DNA from: JAWPMV01 sp039819665
Lineage (GTDB): Bacteria > Bacteroidota > Bacteroidia > J057
Length of the DNA: 64,000 nucleotides
Reading direction: 5' to 3'
Assembly (NCBI GenBank): GCA_039819665.1
Contig: JBCBRM010000035.1
Coordinates: 32,255 to 96,254 of the forward strand
A program made the position numbers and the translations under genes. The notes beneath the pieces were generated by a model. It was not told the origin of the DNA, did not search any database, and worked only from the letters and a program-made list of their open reading frames with translations. Of this stretch, positions 45,177 to 52,695 are shown in pieces. How positions within the stretch are numbered: the first letter of the stretch is position 1; the number at the start of each line of letters is the position of its first letter.

Positions 45177-46229
45177 ATGGCACTTACAACAAAGTCCCTC
45201 AAAAGAAGAAATGATTCCCTGGCCAATCCTGAACGTCAATGGGAAATTCTGGAATATATCGAGGGAATGAATGTCAAAGCATTCAAATCAAAAATGGAAG
45301 GCTTGAATCTTTTTCCCCTGAAACCCACAGGCATCGAAATCCTGCAAATCAATGTAGGCAAGATGTGTAATCAGGTCTGTAAACACTGTCACGTGGATGC
45401 AGGACCTGATCGAAAAGAAATCATGACAAGGGAAACTATGCAACTCTGTTTGGAAGCGATTAAGCATTCAGATATACATACGGTTGACCTCACTGGAGGA
45501 GCCCCAGAGATGAATCCAGACTTTCGTTGGTTTGTGGAAGAACTCTCTGCTTTAGGCAAGCATATCATCGTTCGCTGCAACCTCACCATCATAGTCGCGA
45601 ACAAGAAATACTATGACCTGCCTGAATTTTTTAAAAAGCATAAAATAGAGGTTGTTTCCTCCTTGCCTTATTTCGCAGCTAAACGGACGGACGCACAAAG
45701 GGGAGAGGGAGTTTTTGAAAAATCAATTCGTGCGCTTAGGATGCTCAATGAGGTAGGATATGGTAAAGAAGGTTCTGAGCTCAAACTAAATTTGGTTTAT
45801 AATCCTTCCGGAGCCTTTCTTCCTGATCATCAGGAAGCCTTACAAGCTCAGTTTAAAAAGAAGCTCAAAGATGGTTACGATATTGACTTCCATGAATTAT
45901 ATGCAATTACCAATCTCCCCATTAGCCGCTTTCTTGAATACCTTGTTCGAACCGAGAATTACGAAAGCTATATGGAGGAGCTGGCCAATGCATTCAATCC
46001 TATGGCTGCCGAGCAAGTAATGTGTAGAAATACTATATCAGTAAGCTGGGACGGTTATCTCTATGATTGCGATTTTAACCAGATGCTGGAGTTAAAGTTG
46101 GAGGGGAAAGCTCAGCATCTAAAAGACTGGGACAAGGAAGAGATCGGGAAAAGAAATATTATCCTGGGTCAGCATTGCTATGGCTGTACTGCGGGCGCCG
46201 GATCCAGCTGTGGGGGAACAACGGCCTAG
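45177..46229 (+). CDS. arsS: Arsenosugar biosynthesis radical SAM protein ArsS
   Basis: The 350-residue protein has the radical SAM cluster motif CX3CX2C at Cys64, Cys68 and Cys71 (GKMCNQVCKHCHVDAGP), then TVDLTGGAPEMNP for SAM binding. The C-terminal ArsS part (DUF3641-like) carries further Cys: CRNTISVSWDGYLYDCDF and CYGCTAGAGSSCGG, probably for an auxiliary cluster or thioether-like site. ArsS proteins transfer a 5'-deoxyadenosyl group to dimethylated arsenic on the way to arsenosugars. It lies 158 bp after the CMD fusion gene and closes the cluster. ArsM, which makes the dimethyl substrate, is not here. Confidence 0.9.
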   Translation: MALTTKSLKRRNDSLANPERQWEILEYIEGMNVKAFKSKMEGLNLFPLKPTGIEILQINVGKMCNQVCKHCHVDAGPDRKEIMTRETMQLCLEAIKHSDIHTVDLTGGAPEMNPDFRWFVEELSALGKHIIVRCNLTIIVANKKYYDLPEFFKKHKIEVVSSLPYFAAKRTDAQRGEGVFEKSIRALRMLNEVGYGKEGSELKLNLVYNPSGAFLPDHQEALQAQFKKKLKDGYDIDFHELYAITNLPISRFLEYLVRTENYESYMEELANAFNPMAAEQVMCRNTISVSWDGYLYDCDFNQMLELKLEGKAQHLKDWDKEEIGKRNIILGQHCYGCTAGAGSSCGGTTA

Positions 46230-46251
46230 ATTCAAAAAACATATATATGTT

Positions 46252-46282
46252 AGCAATGCCGGCTTATTAAGCCGGCATTGCT
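46252..46282. terminator. Perfect 15-bp inverted repeat, probable terminator of the arsS cluster
   Basis: AGCAATGCCGGCTTA and TAAGCCGGCATTGCT flank one base, forming a very stable hairpin 22 bp after the arsS stop. The following T-run is short (CTTTAAAC), so termination may be Rho-independent only in part. It separates the arsenosugar-linked cluster from the next gene. Confidence 0.7.
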
Positions 46283-46348
46283 TTAAACAATCCAAATTTT
46301 AATTACCTTTAAGTAACGCAATCGCCCTATTAACTGAATTGCGGCTAC

Positions 46349-48028
46349 ATGAAACTATCTATACTACTACCTACACTGCTGCTGTTGGCTTCAGGCCTAA
46401 TCCATGCGCAACTTGATGGAAATTCAAGAGGCTCCTCCCCCGAAGTTCAAATGGAATTGGTACTGGATGGGTTTGGGGAGGACATTAGTCTTTTGAGTCT
46501 GGGAGATCAGGGAATCCTCATTGGACACCCCATTGACACTTCAGAATCAAACTCAATAACTTCTCTATCTATCAGAGATAAGCAGCAATGGAAATTCAGC
46601 AAATACAGCCCTGACTTCATCCAGATTTGGGAACAACAGCTGGAAAGCAATCGGGGATTGCAATATGTCAAGCACTTCTGGCAAGATGAGAAAATCCACC
46701 TTCTTTTATTTCAGAAAAGAAAAGGAGCACATAAACGATTCCAAATCATCAGCTTTGATATTTTTGAAGGAGAATACAGTTCTGTTGAAGGTAAGCTTGT
46801 CGGAAATGTGAAGGTAAATGATTTTAGTGTAGTAAAGGATATGGCCTACATAGGGGGGGAGACAGAAATTCAACGTTGGGAGAAAGTCGCCAGGGGAGTA
46901 GCGACAGCCTTTGTTTTCCCGATATATATGGGTAGCCTGAAATATAATATCCAACATTCCCTTACCAGAATAGATTTAACATCAGGCGAAAGTAAAGCGA
47001 TCAATTACGACTATAGTAAGGTATCCAAAACCCAAAGTCTTGCCCCCAACGAATGGGCTCGCTCCATGAGTATTTTGCTTAATCACAGTAAAAAAAAGGA
47101 AGAATCTTCGATTTATGTAAAGGAATATGCCGGAAATCAAATGATCCGAAATCTTAAACTCAATCCTAAAAGTGATAACAGGCTTCTAAATGGACGGATC
47201 AAGCACCTTAACCGAGATGACTTTTTAGTTCTGGGTACCTATGCTGCTCCCTATGATGATCAGAAATGGCTCAAAAGGTTTGGTGCAGGTATCACCGGAA
47301 CAAGATTAAAAGAGTATGCACAGGGTATATATGTAGCGAAAGTTAGAAATCGGGGGCAGATATATATTAAATATTATAGCTTCAATCAATTTGAGACCTT
47401 TTTCGATGCTTATGGAAAAAAGGCTAAAGAAAAAGCGAAAAAGAAAAACAAAAAGAAGAAGAAAAAAGGGAAAGAGGTCTTGTTAGATGTGAATCTATTA
47501 ATACACGATATTGAAGAAACCCCGGACTCTTATTTGTTTTTGGCAGAATCATATATCCCAGTCTATGAGGATGAAAAAACGGGAACTATCACTACGCAAT
47601 CAGGAAAGGGAAATATGGCAGCAGGTTATAAATATACCCATGCAATCCTGGCAGCTTTTGATAAGGAAAGTGGAGAAATGCAATGGGATAATTCCTTCCC
47701 TATCTTCAATCTCGTTTCTCCTCAACTTCAGACGCAGGTTGAATTACTGACTGAATCCGACACTTGTACCCTGATTTACAATTTGGAAGGAAGCCTTCAA
47801 GCGAGACGGATACATCAGGGACAGATTCTCCAAAGTCGGCAAGTGACTGACCTTAGCCAGGACCTTATGAAAAAGAAAAGAGATTCCTCCTACACCAGTC
47901 AACTCATACATTGGTATGACAATTATTTCCTGGCCTGGGGGTATAAAAATAAAAAGGCTGCCCAATCAGGCAGTATATCATTGGACAATCAAAATCAGCC
48001 AATATTCTTCTACAAAGTTGCTTACTAA
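46349..48028 (+). CDS. Secreted protein with internal polylysine stretch, function unknown
   Basis: The 559-residue protein has a signal peptide (LLLLASGLIHA-Q). Beta-rich segments suggest a propeller-like or WD-like body (LSLGDQGILIGHP, FIQIWEQQLESNRGLQYVKH). Near residues 355-380 is a run of Lys and Ala/Asn (KKAKEKAKKKNKKKKKKGKE). Such a charged insert inside a folded envelope protein is odd and may be a flexible loop that binds an anionic polymer (inference). I recognise no family. It is monocistronic, 10 bp before the ThuA gene, so the two may be co-transcribed. Confidence 0.72.
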   Translation: MKLSILLPTLLLLASGLIHAQLDGNSRGSSPEVQMELVLDGFGEDISLLSLGDQGILIGHPIDTSESNSITSLSIRDKQQWKFSKYSPDFIQIWEQQLESNRGLQYVKHFWQDEKIHLLLFQKRKGAHKRFQIISFDIFEGEYSSVEGKLVGNVKVNDFSVVKDMAYIGGETEIQRWEKVARGVATAFVFPIYMGSLKYNIQHSLTRIDLTSGESKAINYDYSKVSKTQSLAPNEWARSMSILLNHSKKKEESSIYVKEYAGNQMIRNLKLNPKSDNRLLNGRIKHLNRDDFLVLGTYAAPYDDQKWLKRFGAGITGTRLKEYAQGIYVAKVRNRGQIYIKYYSFNQFETFFDAYGKKAKEKAKKKNKKKKKKGKEVLLDVNLLIHDIEETPDSYLFLAESYIPVYEDEKTGTITTQSGKGNMAAGYKYTHAILAAFDKESGEMQWDNSFPIFNLVSPQLQTQVELLTESDTCTLIYNLEGSLQARRIHQGQILQSRQVTDLSQDLMKKKRDSSYTSQLIHWYDNYFLAWGYKNKKAAQSGSISLDNQNQPIFFYKVAY

Positions 48029-48037
48029 TTAGATATT

Positions 48038-49099
48038 ATGAAACATTTACAACTTTTGTCCATAGCCATACTTACTTTGCTCCTGGCATGCAGCTCAGGG
48101 AAAAAAGAGCAAAAAGCAAGTGAGGATCAAAAAGTGGATACAAAACTAAAAGCGCTCATCATCGATGGCCAAAACAATCATGGGGTCTGGCCAAAGACAA
48201 CAGTCATGATGAAAGACTATCTGGAAGAGTCTGGCTTGTTTGAGGTTGATGTTGAAAGAACAGCTTTCACCTGGCAAGGTCCACATTGTGATCCCAGCCT
48301 CGGAGGAGAAGAAAACCGAAAAAAGCTAATAGCCCAATATCCCATCGAAGGAGGTAAAACAACAGAGATGACTGAGGAACCTCAGGCTGATCCAAACTTC
48401 AATCCTGATTTTTCCAAATATGATGTAGTGATCTCCAATTTGGGATGGAAAGCCACTACCTGGTCAGATCAGACGAAAGCAAATTTCGAAACTTATGTGG
48501 CAGAAGGGGGAGGCTTAGTAATCGTGCATGCCGCCAATAATTCCTTTGGAGATTGGGATGCATACAATGAAATGATCGGCTTAGGAGGATGGGGAGGAAG
48601 AGGGCAGCATACAGGTCCTTATGTTTATATAAATGATGATAAAGAAGTAGTTAGAGATGAAGGGGAAGGGGAGTGTGGTTCTCATGGATTACAGCATGAA
48701 TACCAAATCACTATTCAGAATACGGAGCATCCAATTACCAAAGGCTTACCTTTGCATTGGCTTCACACCAAGGATGAACTCTATGATCGCCTTAGAGGTC
48801 CAGCTAAAAATATGACCATTTTGGCCACAGCCTATTCAGATATTGAGAAAAATGCCTCCAATTTTTCACCCTTGAAAGGAACCAATCGGCATGAACCTAT
48901 GCTCTTGACAATAAATTATGGAGAAGGACGAGTTTTTCATACGGTCATGGGGCATACAGACTATTCATTTGAATGTGTAGGCTTTATAACCACCTTTAAA
49001 AGAGGTACCGAATGGGCGGCAACCGGAAAAGTTACTCAAACAGATATCCCGGCGGACTTTCCCACACCTGATAAGTCCAGCCAAAGAAAGTGGAACTAA
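48038..49099 (+). CDS. ThuA-like domain lipoprotein
   Basis: The 353-residue protein has a lipobox (LTLLLACSSGKK). A ThuA/trehalose-utilisation glutamine-amidotransferase-like fold follows: LKALIIDGQNNHGVWPKTTV, YDVVISNLGWKATTWSDQTK, YVAEGGGLVIVHAANNSFGD, ITKGLPLHWLHTKDELYDRL and EGRVFHTVMGHTDYSFECVG. These motifs are shared with many exported ThuA proteins of Bacteroidota and Planctomycetota. The catalytic triad of amidotransferases is not conserved in the family, and the role is unknown, presumably sugar-related. It is anchored in the envelope. Confidence 0.85.
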   Translation: MKHLQLLSIAILTLLLACSSGKKEQKASEDQKVDTKLKALIIDGQNNHGVWPKTTVMMKDYLEESGLFEVDVERTAFTWQGPHCDPSLGGEENRKKLIAQYPIEGGKTTEMTEEPQADPNFNPDFSKYDVVISNLGWKATTWSDQTKANFETYVAEGGGLVIVHAANNSFGDWDAYNEMIGLGGWGGRGQHTGPYVYINDDKEVVRDEGEGECGSHGLQHEYQITIQNTEHPITKGLPLHWLHTKDELYDRLRGPAKNMTILATAYSDIEKNASNFSPLKGTNRHEPMLLTINYGEGRVFHTVMGHTDYSFECVGFITTFKRGTEWAATGKVTQTDIPADFPTPDKSSQRKWN

Positions 49100-49103
49100 A
49101 TTT

Positions 49104-49763
49104 ATGAAAAATGTCATTATTGCAGGAGCCAGCGGAATGGTTGGTTCTCATGCACTTGAATATTGTTTAGAGCACCCGGAAGTTGGTTCTGTAACTTCAA
49201 TTGTAAGAAAAGCCAGTGGTCAATCTCATCCGAAATTGACTGAGATAGTTCATGATAATTTCCTCGATTATAGTTCCATTCAGGATTCTATGAAGAATCA
49301 GGATGTTGCTCTCTTTTGTATAGGCGTCTATACAGGTGCTGTTGGAAAAGAAAAATTTAGAGAGGTAACTGTTGATATACCTCAAAAATTTGCAGAAGCA
49401 TTGAAGTCACAAAATGAGCATATAACTTTTTGCTTGTTGAGTGGGGCAGGGGCTGATCGGACAGAGAAAAGCCGGACGATGTTTGCCCGTGATAAAGGAG
49501 TTATAGAAAATATACTGGATGATATGGAATTAGGAGAATTTCATTCCTTTCGTCCGGCCTATATCTATCCGGTAGTTCCCAGAGAGGAGCCTAATTTCAT
49601 GTATAGCTTCTCTCGTTGGTTGTATAAGCCTTTGATATCACGGATGGGGAAAAATGCATCTATTAAATCTACTGAACTTGCGCAGGCAATGGTTCAACTT
49701 GGTCTTAAGGGGGGGGGATTGACGATTTTGGAGAATAAGGATATACTAGAGGTTTTGGAATAA
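49104..49763 (+). CDS. NAD(P)-binding Rossmann-fold protein (atypical SDR/NmrA-like)
   Basis: The 219-residue protein starts with VIIAGASGMVGSHALEYCLE, the GASGxxG dinucleotide motif, followed by SIVRKASGQ and the catalytic-like core ALFCIGVYTG. The short length and the lack of YxxxK mark it as an atypical SDR of the NAD(P)H-binding (HTATIP2-like) kind. Its C-terminal region is helical and contains a run of nine G residues at 49709-49717 near the end of the gene, a potential slippage site. It follows the ThuA gene by 4 bp. Confidence 0.82.
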   Translation: MKNVIIAGASGMVGSHALEYCLEHPEVGSVTSIVRKASGQSHPKLTEIVHDNFLDYSSIQDSMKNQDVALFCIGVYTGAVGKEKFREVTVDIPQKFAEALKSQNEHITFCLLSGAGADRTEKSRTMFARDKGVIENILDDMELGEFHSFRPAYIYPVVPREEPNFMYSFSRWLYKPLISRMGKNASIKSTELAQAMVQLGLKGGGLTILENKDILEVLE

Positions 49764-49818
49764 ATGGGTGGCAATTATTAAAACGCTAACAGTCTGGTTA
49801 TTTCGAGTCGAAAAATTC

Positions 49819-49875
49819 AGCACAGCAATCTCCTAAACTAAATTACCTTTTTTGAGCCAAGGAGATTGCTGTGCT
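49819..49875. repeat. Dispersed palindromic element, copy 1
   Basis: AGCACAGCAATCTCCT (49819-49834) and its exact reverse complement (49860-49875) form a 16-bp stem with a 25-base AT-rich loop. It shares GCAATCTCC-like arms and nearby TAATGAC/GTCATT ends with the element at 51001-51094. Both lie in short intergenic gaps of the same region. Confidence 0.65.
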
Positions 49876-49981
49876 CTTTATAAGAGCTTGTAATGACAGC
49901 TGTTCTGATTGGGTATTCGCATTGACATCTGTGATATAGATTTTCATGTATTCCCAACTCAAAAATCCGTAACTTATATTT

Positions 49982-50434
49982 ATGTCATCTGAAGCTTATC
50001 CGAAAGTGTATTTATACAGAAGAGTGGTTCAGGCAAAACTCTATATAGATGAACATTTTTCAGAGAAGCTGGACCTGGATGCCATTTCTGATGAGGCCTA
50101 TTTCTCCAAATATCACTTTCTACGCTTGTTCAAAAAAATTTATGGAAAAACACCATATCAGTATCTGATGTCAGTCAGGATGGATCGGGCGAAAATATTG
50201 CTTGAACAAGGAAATTCTGTCTCAGAGGTTTGTTTTTTGGTTGGACATGATAGTCTCACCTCTTTTACGGGTCTATTTAAACGAAAAACCGGCCTTAGCC
50301 CTTCCCAATTCCAGAAACAGCACCAAGTCCGCAAAGCTGATCAGGCCCAAACTCCTCTGAAGTATGTTCCTAACTGTTTCGCAGAATTCAATGGCTGGAC
50401 GGAAAATAGCAATTTTGAAGAAGTGCAAGACTAA
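49982..50434 (+). CDS. AraC-family transcriptional regulator
   Basis: The 150-residue protein is essentially the AraC helix-turn-helix pair: LDLDAISDEAYFSKYHFLRL and GNSVSEVCFLVGHDSLTSFT, ending in FKRKTGLSPSQF. There is almost no N-terminal sensing domain (about 15 residues), so it is a minimal regulator. It lies 43 bp before a VOC-family gene in the same direction, which is a common pairing and suggests it controls that gene. Confidence 0.9.
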   Translation: MSSEAYPKVYLYRRVVQAKLYIDEHFSEKLDLDAISDEAYFSKYHFLRLFKKIYGKTPYQYLMSVRMDRAKILLEQGNSVSEVCFLVGHDSLTSFTGLFKRKTGLSPSQFQKQHQVRKADQAQTPLKYVPNCFAEFNGWTENSNFEEVQD

Positions 50435-50477
50435 ATCCCTGGGCATCTTTGGGTCATAACAGATTAAACACTTCAAT

Positions 50478-50903
50478 ATGATTGCAAGATTATCACATGC
50501 CAGCATTTATGTGCTGGACCAGGAAAGCGCTTATGATTTTTATGTCAATAAGCTGGGATTCAAAGTTCACACCGATGCCCCCATGGGACCGGATATGAGA
50601 TGGCTCACCATCACCCCTCCCGAACAACCCGATTTGGAAATTACCCTCATGCCTATTAAAGCAGGGCTGATGTATGACCAGGAAACTGCTGATGCACTCA
50701 CAACTTTGGTAAAGAAAGGCACGTTTGGTTTTGGAGTTTTTGAGTGTAAAGATATTTACGCCACCTATGAAGAACTCAAAGCCAAAGGCGTAGAGTTCAA
50801 AAAAGAACCTACTGAAGAATTTTATGGAGTAGAAGCTCTATTCAAAGATGATTCTGGAAACTGGTTCTCTCTCAGTCAAAAGAAAGAAGCCCCTCAATCC
50901 TGA
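50478..50903 (+). CDS. VOC family (glyoxalase/bleomycin-resistance-like) protein
   Basis: The 141-residue protein has the two beta-alpha-beta-beta-beta units of the vicinal oxygen chelate superfamily: HASIYVLDQESAYDFYVNKL, FKVHTDAPMGPDMRW and LEITLMPIKAG in the first, GFGVFECKDIYATYEELKAK and FYGVEALFKDDSGNWFSLSQ in the second. Metal-site positions (His8 in SHASIY and a late Glu) look usable. Substrate unknown. A hairpin with a T-run follows at 50937-50972. It probably forms one transcript with the upstream AraC gene. Confidence 0.88.
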   Translation: MIARLSHASIYVLDQESAYDFYVNKLGFKVHTDAPMGPDMRWLTITPPEQPDLEITLMPIKAGLMYDQETADALTTLVKKGTFGFGVFECKDIYATYEELKAKGVEFKKEPTEEFYGVEALFKDDSGNWFSLSQKKEAPQS

Positions 50904-50936
50904 AACGCATAAAAACCAGCATGTAACATGCCTAAG

Positions 50937-50972
50937 CCTGAGAAATTTCCTGTAAGTATTTCAGGTTTTTTT
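50937..50972 (+). terminator. Rho-independent terminator after the VOC gene
   Basis: CCTGA-g-AAAT (50937-50946) pairs with ATTTCAGG (50958-50965) with one bulged G, followed by seven T residues (50966-50972). Confidence 0.75.
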
Positions 50973-51000
50973 GTTGGAGTAGAGTCCTCAGGCAAAGCCT

Positions 51001-51094
51001 GTCATTGCGGACCGAAAACTTCAGTGAAGTAATCTCCTTGACTATAAATAGTCTTTTATTGTCAAGGGGATTGCTTCGGTTCCCTCGCAATGAT
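51001..51094. repeat. Dispersed palindromic element, copy 2
   Basis: The ends GTCATTGCG and CGCAATGAT are inverted copies. Inside, AATCTCCTTGAC (51031-51042) pairs with GTCAAGGGGATT (51061-51072) with minor mismatch. The arm pattern and GCAATCTCC-like core resemble the element at 49819-49875. It lies just before the convergent DsrE gene. Confidence 0.65.
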
Positions 51095-51110
51095 AAGCTT
51101 GTTGTGAGAG

Positions 51111-51650
51111 CTAAAACCTGATCAACTGATAACCCTCCTGTTGCAAGTTCATAATCACGGTCATAGCAGAAAGCGCCACTTCTATTTCGGGCATCAACTT
51201 ATCTCTTGGAACCGCACGAGAATACAATGACTGGCCGCATTGGTAAATCTTTGCCCCTGCAGTAGTTAATTGCTCAATGAGTTTTTTATTGGGGTTGGGT
51301 ACTCCAAATTTTTCCTCATAAGCTTCATCCATCAACAAATCCCAGGAAGCTTTATTATGCACGATTCCAACTACATGCAGCTTTTTGGCAGGCACACCCG
51401 CTTTCGCATGCATATTCATAAATCTGGCAAGGCTATTCAGAGCCAAATTTAATCGCTCTGGATCATCCGGGCTATTGTAGATGTCAAACATTACCCGATA
51501 CTCTATATCCTTAGAAGTCTCAAATTCAGGGTTTGGGACATGCCATACAGCTCCAAAATCAGGAACTAAGGGACCGGGAGATTTATGAGGAGCCTGAGCA
51601 ACAAGGGAATAACTCATAAGTAGAAAACTGGAAAAAATAAGTAAGCGCAT
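51111..51650 (-). CDS. Exported DsrE-family protein
   Basis: The 179-residue protein has a signal peptide (LLMSYSLVAQA). A DsrE/DsrF-like alpha/beta domain follows: YRVMFDIYNSPDDPERLNLA, LNSLARFMNMHAKAGVPAKK, LHVVGIVHNKASWDLLMDEA and AGAKIYQCGQSLYSRAVPRD. The Cys in YQCGQSL corresponds to the position of the sulfur-carrying Cys in related DsrE proteins. Periplasmic members of unknown role are common in Bacteroidota. It is a single gene convergent with a palindromic element. Confidence 0.85.
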   Translation of the reverse strand: MRLLIFSSFLLMSYSLVAQAPHKSPGPLVPDFGAVWHVPNPEFETSKDIEYRVMFDIYNSPDDPERLNLALNSLARFMNMHAKAGVPAKKLHVVGIVHNKASWDLLMDEAYEEKFGVPNPNKKLIEQLTTAGAKIYQCGQSLYSRAVPRDKLMPEIEVALSAMTVIMNLQQEGYQLIRF

Positions 51651-51778
51651 ATCAGGTTCGTTAGATGAAATCTCAAGATAAGCTTTATCGATTTTTAATG
51701 CTATATATCCTAAAGCAGTTCGAATATTTACTATGTCATGTATTATTTGGAAAAATTGGGGAGTAATTTGAGTTTTGA

Positions 51779-52120
51779 ATGGGTCAAATCCGGTATTTAT
51801 CTGCCCTGCAGTATATGCATGGGGTAGTGGGAAATTTTTCCAGCGGGTTGATTGAAGTAGCTAGCTTTAAATTTGCGACTAATGACATTGGCGATCGAGA
51901 GAAAGGGAGGAAAAAAGCTGAAAGAGTCATTTCCTGGAAACCTAGTGAATAGGCTATTTCAGGTGTTTTGGACAAGATCTCTAGTCTCAGTTTCAGAGAA
52001 GTACTTATAAGGAGTCCAAAATCCTTATGGAACTGAAAATCCCTCTAGCTTCAATCTTGAAAAATCGCCGAGCTTGACCTCGATGGGATTCTGAAAAAAG
52101 AGTTTTACTATTTAGAATAA
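51779..52120 (+). pseudogene. neuC: 3' remnant of a NeuC-like UDP-GlcNAc 2-epimerase (hydrolysing)
   Basis: From the ATG at 51779 the frame encodes GQIRYLSALQYMHGVVGNFS, SGLIEVASFKFATNDIGDRE, KGRKKAERVI. This matches the C-terminal block of hydrolysing UDP-N-acetylglucosamine 2-epimerases (LGQLRYL...VVGNSSSGxxE...TINIGDRQKGR). The same frame then runs through internal stops (first at 51950) while still resembling the family (LDKISSLSFREVLIRSPKSL) and ends ILKKEFYYLE before TAA at 52118-52120, like the KKFYD ending of NeuC. The first two-thirds of the gene are absent. It is a decayed gene of nonulosonic acid (sialic-acid-type) synthesis. Confidence 0.75.
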
Positions 52121-52124
52121 ATGA

Positions 52125-52331
52125 ATGAGAATTATCTTTATAGGGGTTGTTGAATTTTCCTCCAATGCACTGGAGACCATCATTCGGGAAGGGGGAGAAG
52201 TCTTAGAAGGAATTACAAAAGTAGAATCCAGGATAAATGCAGACTTCAAGGACCTGGCACCTCTTTGGGAAGCAAACAAGATTTCTTATAGAGACAGAAC
52301 TAATTACTATGATGAATTTCGAAGAATTTAG
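52125..52331 (+). pseudogene. 5' remnant of a formyltransferase-like gene
   Basis: The 68-residue frame begins MRIIFIGVVEFSSNALETII and continues GITKVESRINADFKDLAPLW, resembling the N-terminus of methionyl-tRNA formyltransferase-like sugar formyltransferases (FIGxVxFS, NxDFxDLxPL). It then diverges and stops within the next gene, so over 200 residues are missing. It starts 4 bp after the NeuC-like stop, the spacing of an intact operon. Together they look like a short relic of a surface-sugar biosynthesis operon. Confidence 0.65.
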
Positions 52332-52605
52332 CGCAACATTATCTGCAGAAGCTGTACCGGCATTGTCTCAACATTTAGAAGCTCTATGGTGGGATGCGAA
52401 AGGGAATTGGGATAAAGCTCATCATTTGGCGGATCGGGTCATCCAGGATAGCGATGGCGATTGGATCCATGCGTATTTACACAGAAAAGAAGGTGATTCC
52501 TTCAATGCCGGTTATTGGTACAATCGTGCAGCCAAGCCTCGGTTTCAGGGGAGCCTGGACGAAGAATGGGAGGAGTTGGTGAGGTATTTTCTCCAAAAAG
52601 GATAA
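52309..52605 (+). CDS. Small conserved-type soluble protein, function unknown
   Basis: I start at the ATG pair at 52309/52312 (MMNFEEFSATLSAEAVPALS); the frame upstream is not coding-like. The 98 residues include ALWWDAKGNWDKAHHLADRV, IHAYLHRKEGD and AGYWYNRAAKPRFQGSLDEE, a pattern I recall from short proteins widespread in bacteria, rich in conserved Trp, His and Tyr, with no assigned role. It overlaps the last 22 bases of the formyltransferase remnant in another frame, suggesting that a deletion fused the relic to this gene. Confidence 0.8.
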   Translation: MMNFEEFSATLSAEAVPALSQHLEALWWDAKGNWDKAHHLADRVIQDSDGDWIHAYLHRKEGDSFNAGYWYNRAAKPRFQGSLDEEWEELVRYFLQKG

Positions 52606-52695
52606 TTATTATCTCCTGCTTTTTCACAGCTTTTCAGGAAAATAAGTAAGGGCCGATCCAAAGATCAGCACCTTACATATTTCTTGAAACTCATC

